Below, piece by piece: positions 7,483 to 7,964 of a stretch of DNA of 7,964 bases; position 1 is the stretch's first letter, and every line of letters begins with the position of its first letter. The stretch comes from Bacteroidota bacterium. Its GTDB lineage: Bacteria; Bacteroidota; Bacteroidia; Bacteroidales; UBA4417. Below the pieces are notes generated by a model. It saw only the letters and a list, made by a program, of their open reading frames with translations. It was not told where the DNA came from and searched no databases. Both the position numbers and the translations under genes were made by a program. The DNA is taken from NCBI GenBank assembly GCA_020048595.1, contig JAIFMH010000051.1, positions 1 through 7,964 on the forward strand. The letters are read 5' to 3'.

Positions 7483-7964
7483 ATGAAAAAAACAATTTGG
7501 GCTTTTATAACTGTCATGATACTTGTAATTCAAGGATTGCTGGCACAGGAAACGCCCACAAAAGAATATGCCGCCAGATATCAGGATGTGACGGCCCGCA
7601 CTCAATGGTGGCGCGAAGCACGCTTCGGCATGTTTATCCATTTCGGAGTGTATGCTGTGCCTGCCCGTGGCGAATGGGTGAAATCTGTTGAAAATTTAAC
7701 TACAGAGCAATACCAGAAATATGTGGATGCGTTTAATCCCAGCGATTTTGACGCAAAAAAATGGGCCAAAGCGGCCAAAGCGGCCGGGATGAAATATGCT
7801 GTGCTTACTGCCAAACACCACGACGGGTTTTGTCTGTTCGACAGCAAACTCACTGATTACAAACTTAGTAATCAGTTTAACGGGCGCGACCTGGTACGTG
7901 AATTCCTGGATGCTTTCCGCACCGAAGGCATAAAAGTCGGTTTGTATTATTCCATCATCGACTG
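7483..7964 (+). CDS. Secreted GH29 alpha-L-fucosidase, N-terminal part (runs off right edge)
   Basis: Predicted retaining alpha-L-fucosidase acting in the periplasm on terminal fucose. Only the first 160 codons are present; the frame is open to the end of the window. The N-terminus is a signal peptide: K2-K3, a hydrophobic stretch from about 5 to 20, and likely cleavage after A21 before Q22, with no lipobox cysteine. The family blocks are clear: WWREARFGMFIHFGVYAVP (H53), then GMKYAVLTAKHHDGF with the H112-H113-D114 motif that contacts fucose in GH29 structures, and the strand KVGLYYS. The nucleophile Asp normally lies further along and is outside the window. ATG 7483 is the only start that keeps the signal peptide, and it follows an A/T-rich leader. 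It sits 54 bases after the GH94 stop, so it may be the next gene of the same transcript. A nine-base tandem repeat (7765-7782) encodes the KAAKAA segment, which I believe is normal for the family. Confidence 0.9.
   Translation, partial: MKKTIWAFITVMILVIQGLLAQETPTKEYAARYQDVTARTQWWREARFGMFIHFGVYAVPARGEWVKSVENLTTEQYQKYVDAFNPSDFDAKKWAKAAKAAGMKYAVLTAKHHDGFCLFDSKLTDYKLSNQFNGRDLVREFLDAFRTEGIKVGLYYSIID

Noticed and set aside
7765..7782. Nine-base tandem repeat in the fucosidase gene as an expansion
   Set aside because: It encodes KAAKAA within a segment that, as I recall the family, normally reads this way, so there is no sign of inserted residues.

Overview
The window looks like part of a carbohydrate-utilisation locus from a member of the Bacteroidota, perhaps an environmental or gut Bacteroidales/Marinilabiliales-type organism. 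This rests on protein resemblance (the phosphorylase at 2444 reads very like the Bacteroides mannosylglucose phosphorylase as I remember it), on signal peptides ending in A-Q, on AT-rich and mostly Shine-Dalgarno-free gene starts, and on moderate GC judged by eye. All genes lie on the + strand. No RNA gene, insertion sequence, CRISPR array or phage gene was seen.

Layout from left to right: a secreted GH78-type alpha-L-rhamnosidase (26-2434); a cytoplasmic GH130 phosphorylase of the 4-O-beta-D-mannosyl-D-glucose phosphorylase type (2444-3619); a GPH-family sugar:cation symporter broken into two reading frames at its central loop (3649-4320 and 4317-5015); a cytoplasmic GH94 phosphorylase of the cellobiose/chitobiose/cellobionate phosphorylase group (5032-7428); and the N-terminal 160 codons of a secreted GH29 alpha-L-fucosidase (7483 to the right edge). 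The first genes are 9, 29 and 16 bases apart, which suggests one transcript. The fucosidase follows after 54 bases.

Inferred teamwork: the two secreted enzymes would strip terminal L-rhamnose and L-fucose in the periplasm. The symporter would import the exposed beta-linked disaccharides. GH130 and GH94 would split these with inorganic phosphate, giving mannose-1-phosphate and probably glucose-1-phosphate plus a free sugar, which saves ATP compared with hydrolysis. No SusC/SusD pair, polysaccharide-cleaving endo-enzyme or regulator is visible, so the parent glycan cannot be named from this window.

The most notable points are the broken symporter and the unusual pairing of two unrelated phosphorylases with rhamnose- and fucose-removing enzymes. 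The break falls exactly between the two six-helix halves, and most of the central loop is missing. I found no clear evidence of a wholly new class of system. The enzyme families are all known; the combination and its substrate are the open questions.
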